A DNA stretch of 22,448 bases, from positions 1 through 22,448 of the IMG/VR virus record IMGVR_UViG_3300043775_002303; one strand, 5' to 3'. The translations under genes were made by a program, and so were the position numbers. The notes beneath the pieces are model-generated. The model saw only the letters and a program-made list of their open reading frames with translations, was not told the origin of the DNA and did no database searches. Source of the stretch: a virus. Positions 6,709-14,068 of this stretch are shown in pieces (the first letter of the stretch is position 1; each line of letters begins with the position of its first letter).

Positions 6709-7410
6709 TCATTCTAAACCGCCTAATTTTTTGGATAAGGCATTGCGTTTGGCACCGTGAGCGGTAAACGCAATAATTATTTTTTTCTCGACTCTATCCT
6801 TTGCGCATAACATACAGTTAGCGCATTGGATAGAGTCTTTATATTCAGCTGGACAGCGAACAATCGTCAAGTCTTCGTGTTTGATGACTTTATTAATTGA
6901 ACCCGTAGGTAAAACTATCACGGCATTTAAGCCGAGATTTAAGGCTTGCGCAGCCTTGTTTGTGTCTTCACAACTAATATTTATATGCAAGCCTTTTGAG
7001 AATGCTAACTTCAACGCGCTAACATTCAAACTATTATCGATTGAATGATGGGTATATAAAATCGTTTCAATCATACGATTTTTCACTGTATTAGCCAGTT
7101 TTAAGAGTTTTACAGCGTCAATCGTGCCATCTAGGTGTGCAAGGTCGCCAACCACGTTAAAGCGCAGTTTGCTACGTTTTCGCATTGCGTCAACGTAATT
7201 CATGACCTGCGCATAGGTTAGACCGCTTAAGTCTAATTTGCGCCAGTGAATACCAGTGAATGACATTTTCCCATAACATTCATTGAATAATGCACAGTCA
7301 TCAGGACAACTAGGGCTTGACGTTGATACCGCTGCCATATCTCCTAATTTACGATTTAAAGAATGTGAAGTAAAAGAGTAAAACAATTCTAAGCTTTTTA
7401 AAAAATCCAT
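6709..7410 (-). CDS. Cys-rich phage protein resembling DUF7227/gp88-like families
   Basis: The 233-aa protein has two cysteine clusters: SPSCPDDCALFNECYG (C35, C39, C45) near the N-terminus and CPAEYKDSIQCANCMLC (C186, C196, C199, C202) near the C-terminus, followed by IIIAFTAHGAKRN. This arrangement is typical of a widespread phage/plasmid family annotated DUF7227 or gene-product-88-like. The cysteines suggest an Fe-S cluster or zinc, and an enzymatic role is possible but undetermined. The middle has alternating strand/helix segments (RFNVVGDLAH, HINISCEDT, NAVIVLPTG), consistent with a TIM-barrel-like fold. It follows the LPD29-like gene by 29 bp with an AAGGTAG site before the ATG. Confidence 0.65.
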   Translation of the reverse strand: MDFLKSLELFYSFTSHSLNRKLGDMAAVSTSSPSCPDDCALFNECYGKMSFTGIHWRKLDLSGLTYAQVMNYVDAMRKRSKLRFNVVGDLAHLDGTIDAVKLLKLANTVKNRMIETILYTHHSIDNSLNVSALKLAFSKGLHINISCEDTNKAAQALNLGLNAVIVLPTGSINKVIKHEDLTIVRCPAEYKDSIQCANCMLCAKDRVEKKIIIAFTAHGAKRNALSKKLGGLE

Positions 7411-7439
7411 TGTGACTACCTTAAAAAAAAATTGAAAAA

Positions 7440-7814
7440 TTAATTGTTAATGAAAAGATACGGTTTTCTAAATTTACCGATATTAATATCGATATAAAAA
7501 CCAATATCAAAATAATCAATCATTGAATCACTATTATTATAATTGCCATTATTCAAGATTTTGAAAGCATCATTTAAAAATTGTTGTGAGATACCACAAA
7601 AATTATAATCAATTCGATAGTGATTAACTTTAATATATCCACTATCATCTTCCAAATTATAATCACTAAAAAAGTCAATTTTACCTTTTGATATGTTTAG
7701 CACTATAGTTGAATGGTTATGACGTGCGACTGTTAATGACACGCCATATTTTTTACCCAACGCGCGTAGTAAAACCGCTTTGGCGTTTTTGTCTTCTTTG
7801 CTTATAAATACCAT
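7440..7814 (-). CDS. LPD29-like domain protein
   Basis: Read from ATG 7814 it is 124 aa. The pattern SKEDKNAKAVLLRALGKKYG...TIVLNISKGK, VNHYRIDYNFCG, NYNNSDSMIDYFDIGFYIDINIGKFRKPY strongly recalls LPD29 (large polyvalent-protein-associated domain 29), known from proteins of conjugative elements and phages and thought to act in early transfer or host takeover. The frame extends three codons to GTG 7823, but that GTG lies inside the AAGGTGG ribosome binding site, so ATG 7814 is chosen. It sits second in the accessory operon. Host-defence antagonism is an attractive but unproven role. Confidence 0.6.
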   Translation of the reverse strand: MVFISKEDKNAKAVLLRALGKKYGVSLTVARHNHSTIVLNISKGKIDFFSDYNLEDDSGYIKVNHYRIDYNFCGISQQFLNDAFKILNNGNYNNSDSMIDYFDIGFYIDINIGKFRKPYLFINN

Positions 7815-7824
7815 AATGACCACC

Positions 7825-7923
7825 TTAGATATTAATTAAAAATAAAACTACCGCACTACTCATGAGTGCAATTAAACTTGTACCAGTAACATAAAATAAA
7901 CCTAACATAAATTTATCTAACAT
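7825..7923 (-). CDS. 32-aa single-pass membrane peptide
   Basis: AGGCGG lies 6 bp before ATG 7923. The peptide begins MLDKFMLGLFYVTGTSLIAL and is almost wholly hydrophobic, one membrane span. Its stop precedes the ribosome binding site of the LPD29-like gene, so it is the first gene of that operon. It has no recognised family; its good ribosome binding site and spacing make it credible despite its size. Confidence 0.55.
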   Translation of the reverse strand: MLDKFMLGLFYVTGTSLIALMSSAVVLFLINI

Positions 7924-7967
7924 ATAAACCGCCTAAAAAAAGAAAAGAAAAATAAAAAAGTTAACGT

Positions 7968-8017
7968 ATTTTAATCTTTTTTGCTTTCTTATCAAATTAA
8001 TTTTACTTTATTATCAA
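7968..8017 (-). promoter_or_regulatory. Accessory-operon promoter with two operator-like copies
   Basis: On the minus strand TTGATA (7995-7990) and TAAAAT (7973-7968) have a 16-bp spacer and point into the membrane-peptide gene. Two 16-bp operator-like copies occur here: TTGATAAGAAAGCAAA (7995-7980), lying on the -35 box, and TTGATAATAAAGTAAA (8017-8002), 22 bp upstream. Confidence 0.6.
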
Positions 8018-8056
8018 AATAAAAACATTTATCTAACAAAAACAACAAGTTAAAAT

Positions 8057-8081
8057 ACGCGCGTCATCTTGTCGCGCGTCA
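8057..8081. repeat. Short GC-rich direct repeat
   Basis: GCGCGTCAT occurs twice in close succession, within an otherwise AT-rich stretch. It marks the left end of the gene-free region. No function can be read from it. Confidence 0.4.
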
Positions 8082-8155
8082 TGCCACGCGGCTTTTATGC
8101 GGTATACTTTACCAGTCACATGATTTTTTATTGCTTGCATATATAGAATAAAAAA

Positions 8156-8234
8156 CGTTCTTTAAAAATTTACAGCTAAACACTTTCAAGTAATCAGGTT
8201 CGCAGTTAATCAGGTTTGCAGCATTGTTACTTGA
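8156..8234 (+). repeat. BoxA-like sequence, tandem repeat and flanking inverted repeat
   Basis: GTTCTTTAAAAATT (from 8157) resembles the boxA antitermination element. Downstream, TCAAGTAA (8186-8193) and TTACTTGA (8227-8234) form an 8-bp inverted repeat around two 15-bp repeats, TAATCAGGTTCGCAG (8191-8205) and TAATCAGGTTTGCAG (8207-8221). No gene is present. It could be the 5' part of a non-coding transcript ending at the 8366-8404 hairpin. Confidence 0.4.
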
Positions 8235-8365
8235 TAAGTCAACTAGTCTATTAAACAGACGTTAAACCACTATAGAATTCAATCACTTATAAAACCATAC
8301 AGTTTATAAGGTTAGATAATTGTATATAAATCAGTAACTTAGAAAAACCCTAATCTCAAAATGGT

Positions 8366-8404
8366 ATAAATCCACTACTTTTCAAGTGGTATTTATCACT
8401 TTTT
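8366..8404 (+). terminator. Possible terminator in gene-free region
   Basis: ATAAATCCACT (8366-8376) pairs with AGTGG-T-ATTTAT (8385-8396) as an 11-bp stem with one bulged T. A T-rich run (CACTTTTTT) follows. No gene lies upstream on this strand, so it hints at a small RNA or stray transcription. Confidence 0.4.
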
Positions 8405-8548
8405 TCACTCTGAGACCAATACGCTCAAATTTACCCGCTATGCCCCGTTCAGGTCTTGAGGAATACTACGACCACACCCAGAGCCTGAAATCGTCTCCTA
8501 GACCCCTTAGAATTCAATTTTAGGGTATGATTTCACAAAAAGCTCGTT

Positions 8549-8916
8549 AGCCTGTAAAATTTTTCATGGTCAATTCAATTTTGAACTTCATCCCACAAAA
8601 CTGGAAGGCGTATTTTTAGCCACAGGTGACACAGGATACAGCTCCTTCTTCAGCTCCTGTGGCTCAGGGACGGTCACGCAGCTCCTCCTTGTGACACATC
8701 AGGTCACAGGGTAAAATCAACAGCCAATCCAAAATCCTCTCAGAATTGACCCACAGTGGTCTTTTGTGTCACAAGTAATACCAATGTAGCACTCAATCCC
8801 TCCTCGTGCCTTCAGCACACCTTAAAATCAAAATTATGACCCTTTTTTCACATTACCCCACTAGCCCATAAAATTATTTTGCACAAATTGGATTTTGAAC
8901 CTCATTTGGCAAAACT
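8549..8916. repeat. Diverged 54-bp direct repeat pair
   Basis: Segments 8549-8602 and 8863-8916 align without gaps at roughly 70% by eye, sharing AATT..ATTTTGAACYTCAT and CAAAACT blocks. They suggest an old duplication with a 314-bp period inside the gene-free region. Confidence 0.3.
8618..8775. repeat. Cluster of short repeats (GTGACACA and CAGCTCCT)
   Basis: GTGACACA occurs at 8626-8633 and 8691-8698 and inverted at 8765-8772. CTTGTGACACA (8688-8698) and TGTGTCACAAG (8765-8775) are an exact 11-bp inverted pair. CAGCTCCT occurs three times (8639, 8651, 8679). AGCCACAGG (8618-8626) and CCTGTGGCT (8656-8664) form a 9-bp inverted repeat. The density suggests protein-binding iterons of the origin/control region. 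Confidence 0.5.
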
Positions 8917-8956
8917 CACATCCAAAAAATCATCAAATAATAACCCTAAAAACTTT

Positions 8957-9370
8957 ATTGGTACCAATGGTACCTATTTGGTACCAACCCTCAAACCCGC
9001 GTCATTGCTGGATTCTTGTTTTCAAATAATAACCATAAAAAAAATGTTGGTACCAAGAATTTTGAATAACCTACTAAGTTGTGTGGTTATTTTGTTGTCA
9101 AAAAGTCGAAAAAGTGCCAAAAAAGCCGATTTTGTATATTGGATGCTGATGTGATGTAAGTTATTGATTTTTAAGAAGAAAAAAAGCTTTATTATAATAT
9201 ATATATTTTTAAGTTTATAAAATTATACCTTTTTTATTTTATTGTCAAAATCCTAGTTGGTACCAACAAATCACTACCTTGGTACCAAGGTCAAACCCTT
9301 ATATTTACTGGCTTTGAGTGTGGTACCAAGTTGGTACCAAAGACATTTCTTGGTACCAAGTTGGTACCAA
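8957..9370. other. Candidate replication origin: TTGGTACCAA palindrome array around an AT-rich element
   Basis: Eight exact copies of the 10-bp palindrome TTGGTACCAA lie at 8958, 8978, 9047, 9257, 9279, 9331, 9350 and 9361, with near copies at 8968 and 9321. They form two clusters. Neighbouring centres are spaced 9-11, 19-22 or about 41 bp, near multiples of a helical turn, and the clusters are 210 bp apart (20 turns). Between them 9161-9243 is about 10% GC, like a DNA unwinding element. A leftward TTGACA/TATAAT pair (9248-9222, 15-bp spacer) flanks it. Replication genes start 130 bp downstream. Origin function is inferred; a centromere or operator array is the alternative. Confidence 0.6.
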
Positions 9371-9432
9371 CTTAACTTTCCCCCTCTAGGAATAACATAA
9401 AAAAAATAAATTTTTTTACAACAACATCAAAA

Positions 9433-9471
9433 TCAACTCATGTTGACTAATGTTGATAAATATGCTAACCT
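9433..9471 (+). promoter_or_regulatory. Promoter and palindrome for the replication operon
   Basis: TTGACT (9443-9448) and TAACCT (9466-9471) are 17 bp apart. The palindrome TCAAC-TCAT-GTTGA (9433-9446) overlaps the -35 box, and ATGTTGA is repeated at 9440 and 9450. This suggests an operator controlling the rightward early genes that begin at 9499. Confidence 0.55.
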
Positions 9472-9498
9472 AATATTTTACTTACTTCGGGAACCATC

Positions 9499-9714
9499 AT
9501 GTCTACAGAAACTAAGCGTCACATGGTCAGATTATCATCTGATTCATGCATAAAAATCACAGAAATATCAAATAAATTTTTTGCAGGGATTACCAATCAC
9601 ACAAAAATGTGTGAACAATCCATCAATCTCCTTCATGATTTATTATCTCACCCAACTGTGAAACTGGAATACTCTGTGGAAGAAAAACAATTTAAAGTTA
9701 AAGAGGTCAAATAA
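9499..9714 (+). CDS. Small protein, possible ribbon-helix-helix DNA-binding
   Basis: The 71-aa product has a strand-helix-helix pattern: TKRHMVRLS (5-13), SDSCIKITEISNKFF (14-28) and HTKMCEQSINLLHDLLSH (about 34-51), as in ribbon-helix-helix (CopG/Arc-type) proteins. A basic N-terminal strand followed by two amphipathic helices is the key resemblance; no specific family is certain. CGGGA precedes the ATG. It is the first rightward gene after the palindrome array, with the next gene starting at the base after its stop, so autoregulation or origin binding is plausible. Confidence 0.7.
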   Translation: MSTETKRHMVRLSSDSCIKITEISNKFFAGITNHTKMCEQSINLLHDLLSHPTVKLEYSVEEKQFKVKEVK

Positions 9715-9900
9715 ATGAATACTATAAAACTATCATTTACCCCAGACACAGGAGCGCAAAGCCTTGATATTGATGTGAGCTATAGACTCGCTTTCAACTT
9801 CCTAAGACTGTGCATTCTAATGAACAAAGAACCAATTGAGATATTAGACATCTGTATGTCTGAATGTATAAAAGCTAACAATTCAAAACGTAAGGACTAA
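9715..9900 (+). CDS. Hypothetical 61-aa protein
   Basis: It starts at the base following the previous stop (TAAATG) with AGAGG upstream. The protein has a short beta N-terminus (TIKLSFTPD) and two hydrophobic helices (YRLAFNFLRLCILM and PIEILDICMSECIKA) ending in a basic tail (NNSKRKD). A distant ribbon-helix-helix relation to its neighbours is possible but weak. Operon position implies a role in early control or replication. Confidence 0.6.
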   Translation: MNTIKLSFTPDTGAQSLDIDVSYRLAFNFLRLCILMNKEPIEILDICMSECIKANNSKRKD

Positions 9901-9902
9901 CC

Positions 9903-10766
9903 ATGTCAACTAAAACCCAATTAAAATTCAGCACAACCCAAGATATTGTGGATAAGTTTGATAGCTTACACGCACTATTGCCCACAGAAACTAAAGTCAA
10001 AACCTTTGAATGGTTAATCCAAATTGGTTATGAGAAATATGAATCTATGGATATCATCTCCAACAATGTGGTCGTAAATCAACTTAATGACATCAAGAAT
10101 GTGTCCGATAAAGTCCTCGAAGCAGTCACAGAAATACTCAATAAACTTTCTCCAGCAGAGGTAGAATCAATTCTTATGTCCGAACCTATACAACCACAAG
10201 GGGAAGAAATTTCAGAGCCTTCTACACCCCTTTCTGTTGAAATTTCAAATACACCAAAAATATCAGATAAAATCTTAAAATATAAAGAACTATCTCTTGA
10301 CACAGCTATCGTCAAAATCTGTGGTCATAATTACATTGCATTCAATGCAATACCTGAACTTGACTTAAAATCTAAATACTCGGATTCCGAGTTACTTGAA
10401 CTCAGAGCTAAACTCAACGCTCATGTGGCTGATTACTCACTTGAATTAACCGAGCTTTTATCCACCTACATTTCTGACCAACGACTTATAGAACTATTTA
10501 TGCCTATCAATGGCATGGCATTAAGTCGATATTTATCCCTCCGTTTCACAAAGATGGGTATATCAAATGAACAAATAAACCACTCCATGTGGTCATATAC
10601 ACTTTCTGAATTAAATGAAATATTAGCCACAATACCTAAATACACAGCCGTTAATGGCAAAATTGATATTTCCTCACCTCAAATGTGTCTAAGAGTCGCA
10701 TTGCAAACAGCTTATAGTGCTTTATTTATGTATAAAGCAGAAGGTTATACTTTTACAACAATATAA
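9903..10766 (+). CDS. Replication-operon protein with N-terminal RHH-like domain
   Basis: The 287-aa product begins with a strand-helix-helix unit (TQLKFSTT, QDIVDKFDSLHALLP and KVKTFEWLIQIGYEKYE, residues 5-46) resembling ribbon-helix-helix DNA-binding domains. A helical stretch (55-92), a polar Pro/Ser/Glu linker (93-120) and a mainly helical C-terminal domain (121-287) follow. I recognise no family for the C-terminal part. It lies 2 bp after the previous gene and 11 bp before the primase-helicase gene, so it may be the origin-binding or helicase-loading partner and could read the TTGGTACCAA palindromes. That is inference from position and fold only. Confidence 0.65.
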   Translation: MSTKTQLKFSTTQDIVDKFDSLHALLPTETKVKTFEWLIQIGYEKYESMDIISNNVVVNQLNDIKNVSDKVLEAVTEILNKLSPAEVESILMSEPIQPQGEEISEPSTPLSVEISNTPKISDKILKYKELSLDTAIVKICGHNYIAFNAIPELDLKSKYSDSELLELRAKLNAHVADYSLELTELLSTYISDQRLIELFMPINGMALSRYLSLRFTKMGISNEQINHSMWSYTLSELNEILATIPKYTAVNGKIDISSPQMCLRVALQTAYSALFMYKAEGYTFTTI

Positions 10767-10777
10767 GGATTTAAAAA

Positions 10778-13291
10778 ATGGAAAATAGAATTCGCAATTA
10801 TAATTTAATACCCGATGAATTAAAGAGAGAAAACATCTGGTTAATTGCTGCTGATGTAGATGGTAATATAGGGGGTAAAATCCCTCATACCTTAACTAAT
10901 CAAGATAAACTTGTTAAATGTAATATCAACATAAAGTCTCATCTCATGCCTTTTAGTGTGGCATTTTCATTTGCTGATGCACATGGATATGATATTGGTG
11001 CTGTGATGAATACTGACCATCACTTTGGTGTAATTGATTTAGATATTAAAGATTTCACAACTAAAGAATCTATTGAGATGATGCATGAAATCATTAGTAA
11101 ATTTGATTCCTACACTGAACTTTCAACGTATGGAATGGGATATCACATCATCTTTAAAACTGATGAATTTATTTCTCGTAGGTCATCTAAATACAAAATA
11201 GAAGCCTATTCCTTCAGACGATTCATCGTAGTCACAGGTAATATCGTCACACCTGTGGCAAAGGCATTACCTGATGGCACAATGGATTACAGCATTGAGC
11301 GCACATTTGAGAAAATAAATGATACCGACTTACGGGTATCCGAGATTGAAAAATTCGCAAAGCGAATTGAATATCGCAATGAAGCATTACTTGCATTAGT
11401 CGATAAACTTGGCTTACAGGCTGACCCTGAATTTGACTTTGTGTTAAAGGAAGTTGAATCAGACCTCACTGATGATGAAGTAATTGATTGGATTCTCGAT
11501 TCACCTTGGTGTGATAAGTATCTCGAACTGAGTCTCATTACTGAAAGTACGGATTTAGTAAGTTTTAATTATCCATCTTTATCCGAAGTAGACTTAGCCT
11601 TAATCTGTATTTTAGGTCGGGCAACACCCTCTGACTCACAAGTTAGAAGAATATTCCGCACAACACCTGTGGGACAGAGAGCAAAGCATCAAGGTACCAA
11701 TTACCGTATTGATAGATGTTTAATTAAGATTCGTGATGAACTTGATTTAACGAGCATGACCGAATTATTTGATAGCATTATTGATAGCTATTTTAAGACG
11801 ACTAATGACAGAATTACAGCAGAACTTGATTACGCTAAAAGTAAACGTGATGCAGCTATCGAAAACAACATGGATGTGGATGATTTAAAATATGATTTTG
11901 ATGCGGATGAACTTGAGTTTTTTGCTGAAGAGGATTTATTTAAAACGGACATACCTTTCCCACATGGTTTAATCGGGGATATTTCAAAATACATTTACAA
12001 TGCATCACCCTATAAACTTAAAGAAGCCGCGATTGGTGCATCACTAGCATTGATATCCGGTATCTGTGGTCGTCAATGGAACTTCAATGGCGCAGGTCTT
12101 AATAATTATTTTGTTATCCTCGCAGCGTCAGGTCTTGGCAAAGAAAGCGTTTCACGCTCACTTGGTGTGATTGTAAATGCGATTGCAAAAGTTAATGGTG
12201 ATGAATTCGTATGTTTTGATAGATTATCATCTGGACAAGCATTTAAATCAGTTATTACATCATCGCCTTATCACTCAATACTTGTTGTGATGCCTGAATT
12301 CGCAAGACTCGTAGACGCATTAAAGAATAAAAATGATGCCGCTATGTCTGGCTTATATAACGAGTTACTCGATGCTCACAGTAAATCAGCACCTAAATCA
12401 ACCTACGGAGGTAGTCGTCATGCGGATACCGCAAATAACCGCACAGGTGTAACTGGAGCTGCTATAAGTCTTATTGGTGATTGCACACTTGATTACTATG
12501 AAGGTATTACAGAATCAATGGCTAAGAGTGGTTTTATCTCACGATTTGTTTTAATTGAGCGATATTCAACGCACAAAGGGATGTCAGATAAGTGTGCGCA
12601 CTTAACCCAACTTGACCAGAACATTGTGACTGATTTATGTGACCTCGTTATCCAAGCTAAATTAAATCACGAACAGGAACACGTTGAGCAAGTTGTTCCT
12701 GCTAATAAACAAGTAGAACTCGCTATGCTTAATTTAGAAGTGTATATCAACATGAGATTCAATCAAGGCATTGATGAGATGCAGAGACAGCCTTTTGCTA
12801 GAGCATATTTAAAAGTCATGACCATTGCTTCGCTTTTTGCTGTGACTCGTAATCGCTATAAGCCTGAGATAACCTTGGAAGACTTTGAATGGGCAAAAGC
12901 TCTCGTGCTTCGTGATTGCTTTAATCTAATCAAGCGCATTAAAGAAGGCACGATTGGTATTGGTGAAAATAACTGTAAAAAACGCACCACAACATTAATC
13001 AAACGATTAATTGACCCGAATGAACCTCGTGATAAGGTTTCAAAAGAATGGGCATATTTACTCGATAACGGTGTTGTACCTAAGAGTTTACTCGCGAAGA
13101 AGCTCAATAACGATACTTATCGTATCGGACACATGAGCAATACCGCAACACTCAATGTGATACTCAAAGAGATGGTTGAAACGGGTGATTTAATACCTTT
13201 TAATGAAGCCATACGCCTTGAGAAACATATCGTACCACCTGTGGGCAAGACTAAGATGTTTTCTGGCGTAGCCTACCTTGTTTGTTTTTAA
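10778..13291 (+). CDS. Primase-polymerase / helicase fusion (AEP domain plus DUF3987-like ATPase)
   Basis: The 837-aa protein joins two replication activities. Residues about 10-160 form an archaeo-eukaryotic-primase (Prim-Pol) domain with catalytic GVIDLDIKD (D87, D89), STYGMGYHIIF (S116, H123) and YSFRRFIVVTGN. Residues 270-320 form a helical linker (VDLALICILGRATPSDSQVRRIFR) seen in phage primase-helicases. Residues 390-640 form a DUF3987-type P-loop ATPase with variant Walker A ASGLGKES (450-457) and ILVVMPEFARL as likely Walker B (E507). A C-terminal helical region follows. AAGGA precedes ATG 10778. It probably primes and unwinds DNA at the adjacent origin. The domain calls are strong; polymerase activity is unknown. 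Confidence 0.85.
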   Translation: MENRIRNYNLIPDELKRENIWLIAADVDGNIGGKIPHTLTNQDKLVKCNINIKSHLMPFSVAFSFADAHGYDIGAVMNTDHHFGVIDLDIKDFTTKESIEMMHEIISKFDSYTELSTYGMGYHIIFKTDEFISRRSSKYKIEAYSFRRFIVVTGNIVTPVAKALPDGTMDYSIERTFEKINDTDLRVSEIEKFAKRIEYRNEALLALVDKLGLQADPEFDFVLKEVESDLTDDEVIDWILDSPWCDKYLELSLITESTDLVSFNYPSLSEVDLALICILGRATPSDSQVRRIFRTTPVGQRAKHQGTNYRIDRCLIKIRDELDLTSMTELFDSIIDSYFKTTNDRITAELDYAKSKRDAAIENNMDVDDLKYDFDADELEFFAEEDLFKTDIPFPHGLIGDISKYIYNASPYKLKEAAIGASLALISGICGRQWNFNGAGLNNYFVILAASGLGKESVSRSLGVIVNAIAKVNGDEFVCFDRLSSGQAFKSVITSSPYHSILVVMPEFARLVDALKNKNDAAMSGLYNELLDAHSKSAPKSTYGGSRHADTANNRTGVTGAAISLIGDCTLDYYEGITESMAKSGFISRFVLIERYSTHKGMSDKCAHLTQLDQNIVTDLCDLVIQAKLNHEQEHVEQVVPANKQVELAMLNLEVYINMRFNQGIDEMQRQPFARAYLKVMTIASLFAVTRNRYKPEITLEDFEWAKALVLRDCFNLIKRIKEGTIGIGENNCKKRTTTLIKRLIDPNEPRDKVSKEWAYLLDNGVVPKSLLAKKLNNDTYRIGHMSNTATLNVILKEMVETGDLIPFNEAIRLEKHIVPPVGKTKMFSGVAYLVCF

Positions 13292-13307
13292 TTTAGGAGT
13301 GATAAAG

Positions 13308-13652
13308 ATGATTAGAAAATCGTATACCGAATTCGTAACAGCTCAGGAAATAGTTAGATTTACCGATACAAAGTTTGATAAATATAAAAAACGACTCGTT
13401 ATTGTTTTTGATAATGCAAAAGAGCAAATCCATTCTCGTATTTATGAAGAAGCTGAAAATGGTTCTTATTCATTTGAGTATGATTATTCGACTGCTTGTA
13501 TGCCGTATAACTTTGACTATGATTATGAATTCTATAGCCATATGCTATGTCGTATGCTTGTCCCATTATTGAGAGAAAAAGGCTATAAAGTTACTTATTT
13601 AAAAGGAACTAAGCGACTACACATCTCATGGGACGCACATGAAATAGAATAA
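13308..13652 (+). CDS. Hypothetical 114-aa protein
   Basis: ATG 13308 is chosen because TTTAGGAG lies 8 bp upstream; an upstream in-frame ATG at 13278 overlaps the primase end without a ribosome binding site. The protein is aromatic and acidic (YSFEYDYSTACMPYNFDYDYEFYSHML), has mixed alpha/beta character and ends KVTYLKGTKRLHISW. No family is recognised. It closes the replication operon before a hairpin region and a new promoter. Confidence 0.7.
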   Translation: MIRKSYTEFVTAQEIVRFTDTKFDKYKKRLVIVFDNAKEQIHSRIYEEAENGSYSFEYDYSTACMPYNFDYDYEFYSHMLCRMLVPLLREKGYKVTYLKGTKRLHISWDAHEIE

Positions 13653-13677
13653 CCACCGCACTCCCTGCCAAGCCCAA

Positions 13678-13736
13678 AAAATCCCTCCAGACCTTGTGAT
13701 ACCTGTGTTTGAAGGGATTTTGTGTATTCAGGTATC
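13678..13736 (+). terminator. Interleaved inverted repeats, possible terminator/attenuator
   Basis: AAAATCCCT (13678-13686) pairs with AGGGATTTT (13713-13721), while GATACCTG (13698-13705) pairs with CAGGTATC (13729-13736). The two pairings interleave, so they form either alternative hairpins or a pseudoknot. It lies after the replication operon and just before a promoter, suggesting termination or attenuation. Confidence 0.5.
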
Positions 13737-13744
13737 AATTATTT

Positions 13745-13772
13745 TTGACAAGAACGTAAAAAAGATTATAAT
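13745..13772 (+). promoter_or_regulatory. Promoter with operator-like site (copy d)
   Basis: TTGACA (13745-13750), a 16-bp spacer and TATAAT (13767-13772) give a near-consensus sigma70 promoter. The operator-like motif TTGACAAGAACGTAAA (13745-13760) covers the -35 box. The leader GTCAACTTAAATGTTTTACT resembles the leader of the promoter at 14682. Confidence 0.75.
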
Positions 13773-13812
13773 AGCGTCAACTTAAATGTTTTACTTACTT
13801 GGAGATGCAAAG

Positions 13813-14064
13813 ATGAACAAAAAAATAAACAAATTAGCTATCATTGAAATTTTAAACAAGGCGTGGGTCATTGCTGATTCAAGAGCCACTCTATCAATCA
13901 ATGCCGACGATGTGCAAATCGTTATGCCTTTTTGGGATGACCGAGCGCGAGTGATTATTGATGATAAAGAATTTAGTATTATTATGGTTAACGATACCGT
14001 CAACCCAGATTTATTAACATTAGGTGACTGGGACTTACCACGTTTAAATGCATTATTAGGATAA
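13813..14064 (+). CDS. Hypothetical 83-aa protein
   Basis: The start ATG 13813 follows TTGGAG by a proper distance; the longer frame from 13786 would begin inside the leader. The sequence mixes helix (KLAIIEILNKAWVIAD) with beta-rich parts (VQIVMPFWDDRARVIIDDKEFSIIMV) and ends LGDWDLPRLNALLG. No family is recognised. It is the first gene behind a strong early-type promoter. Confidence 0.7.
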   Translation: MNKKINKLAIIEILNKAWVIADSRATLSINADDVQIVMPFWDDRARVIIDDKEFSIIMVNDTVNPDLLTLGDWDLPRLNALLG

Positions 14065-14068
14065 AGTT

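Noticed and set aside
6462-6767. 101-aa plus-strand frame opposite the 70-aa gene
   Set aside because: It is opposite two better supported minus-strand genes, has Ile/Asn-rich composition and no ribosome binding site.
8879-9154. 91-aa plus-strand frame across the first palindrome cluster
   Set aside because: It has no ribosome binding site, low-complexity composition (Lys/Asn/Leu-rich), no promoter, and runs through the repeat array; it is most likely a chance frame in the origin region.
8957-9370. CRISPR array
   Set aside because: The repeats are 10-bp palindromes with irregular spacing (9 to 210 bp), unlike the 25-40-bp repeats with equal spacers of CRISPR.
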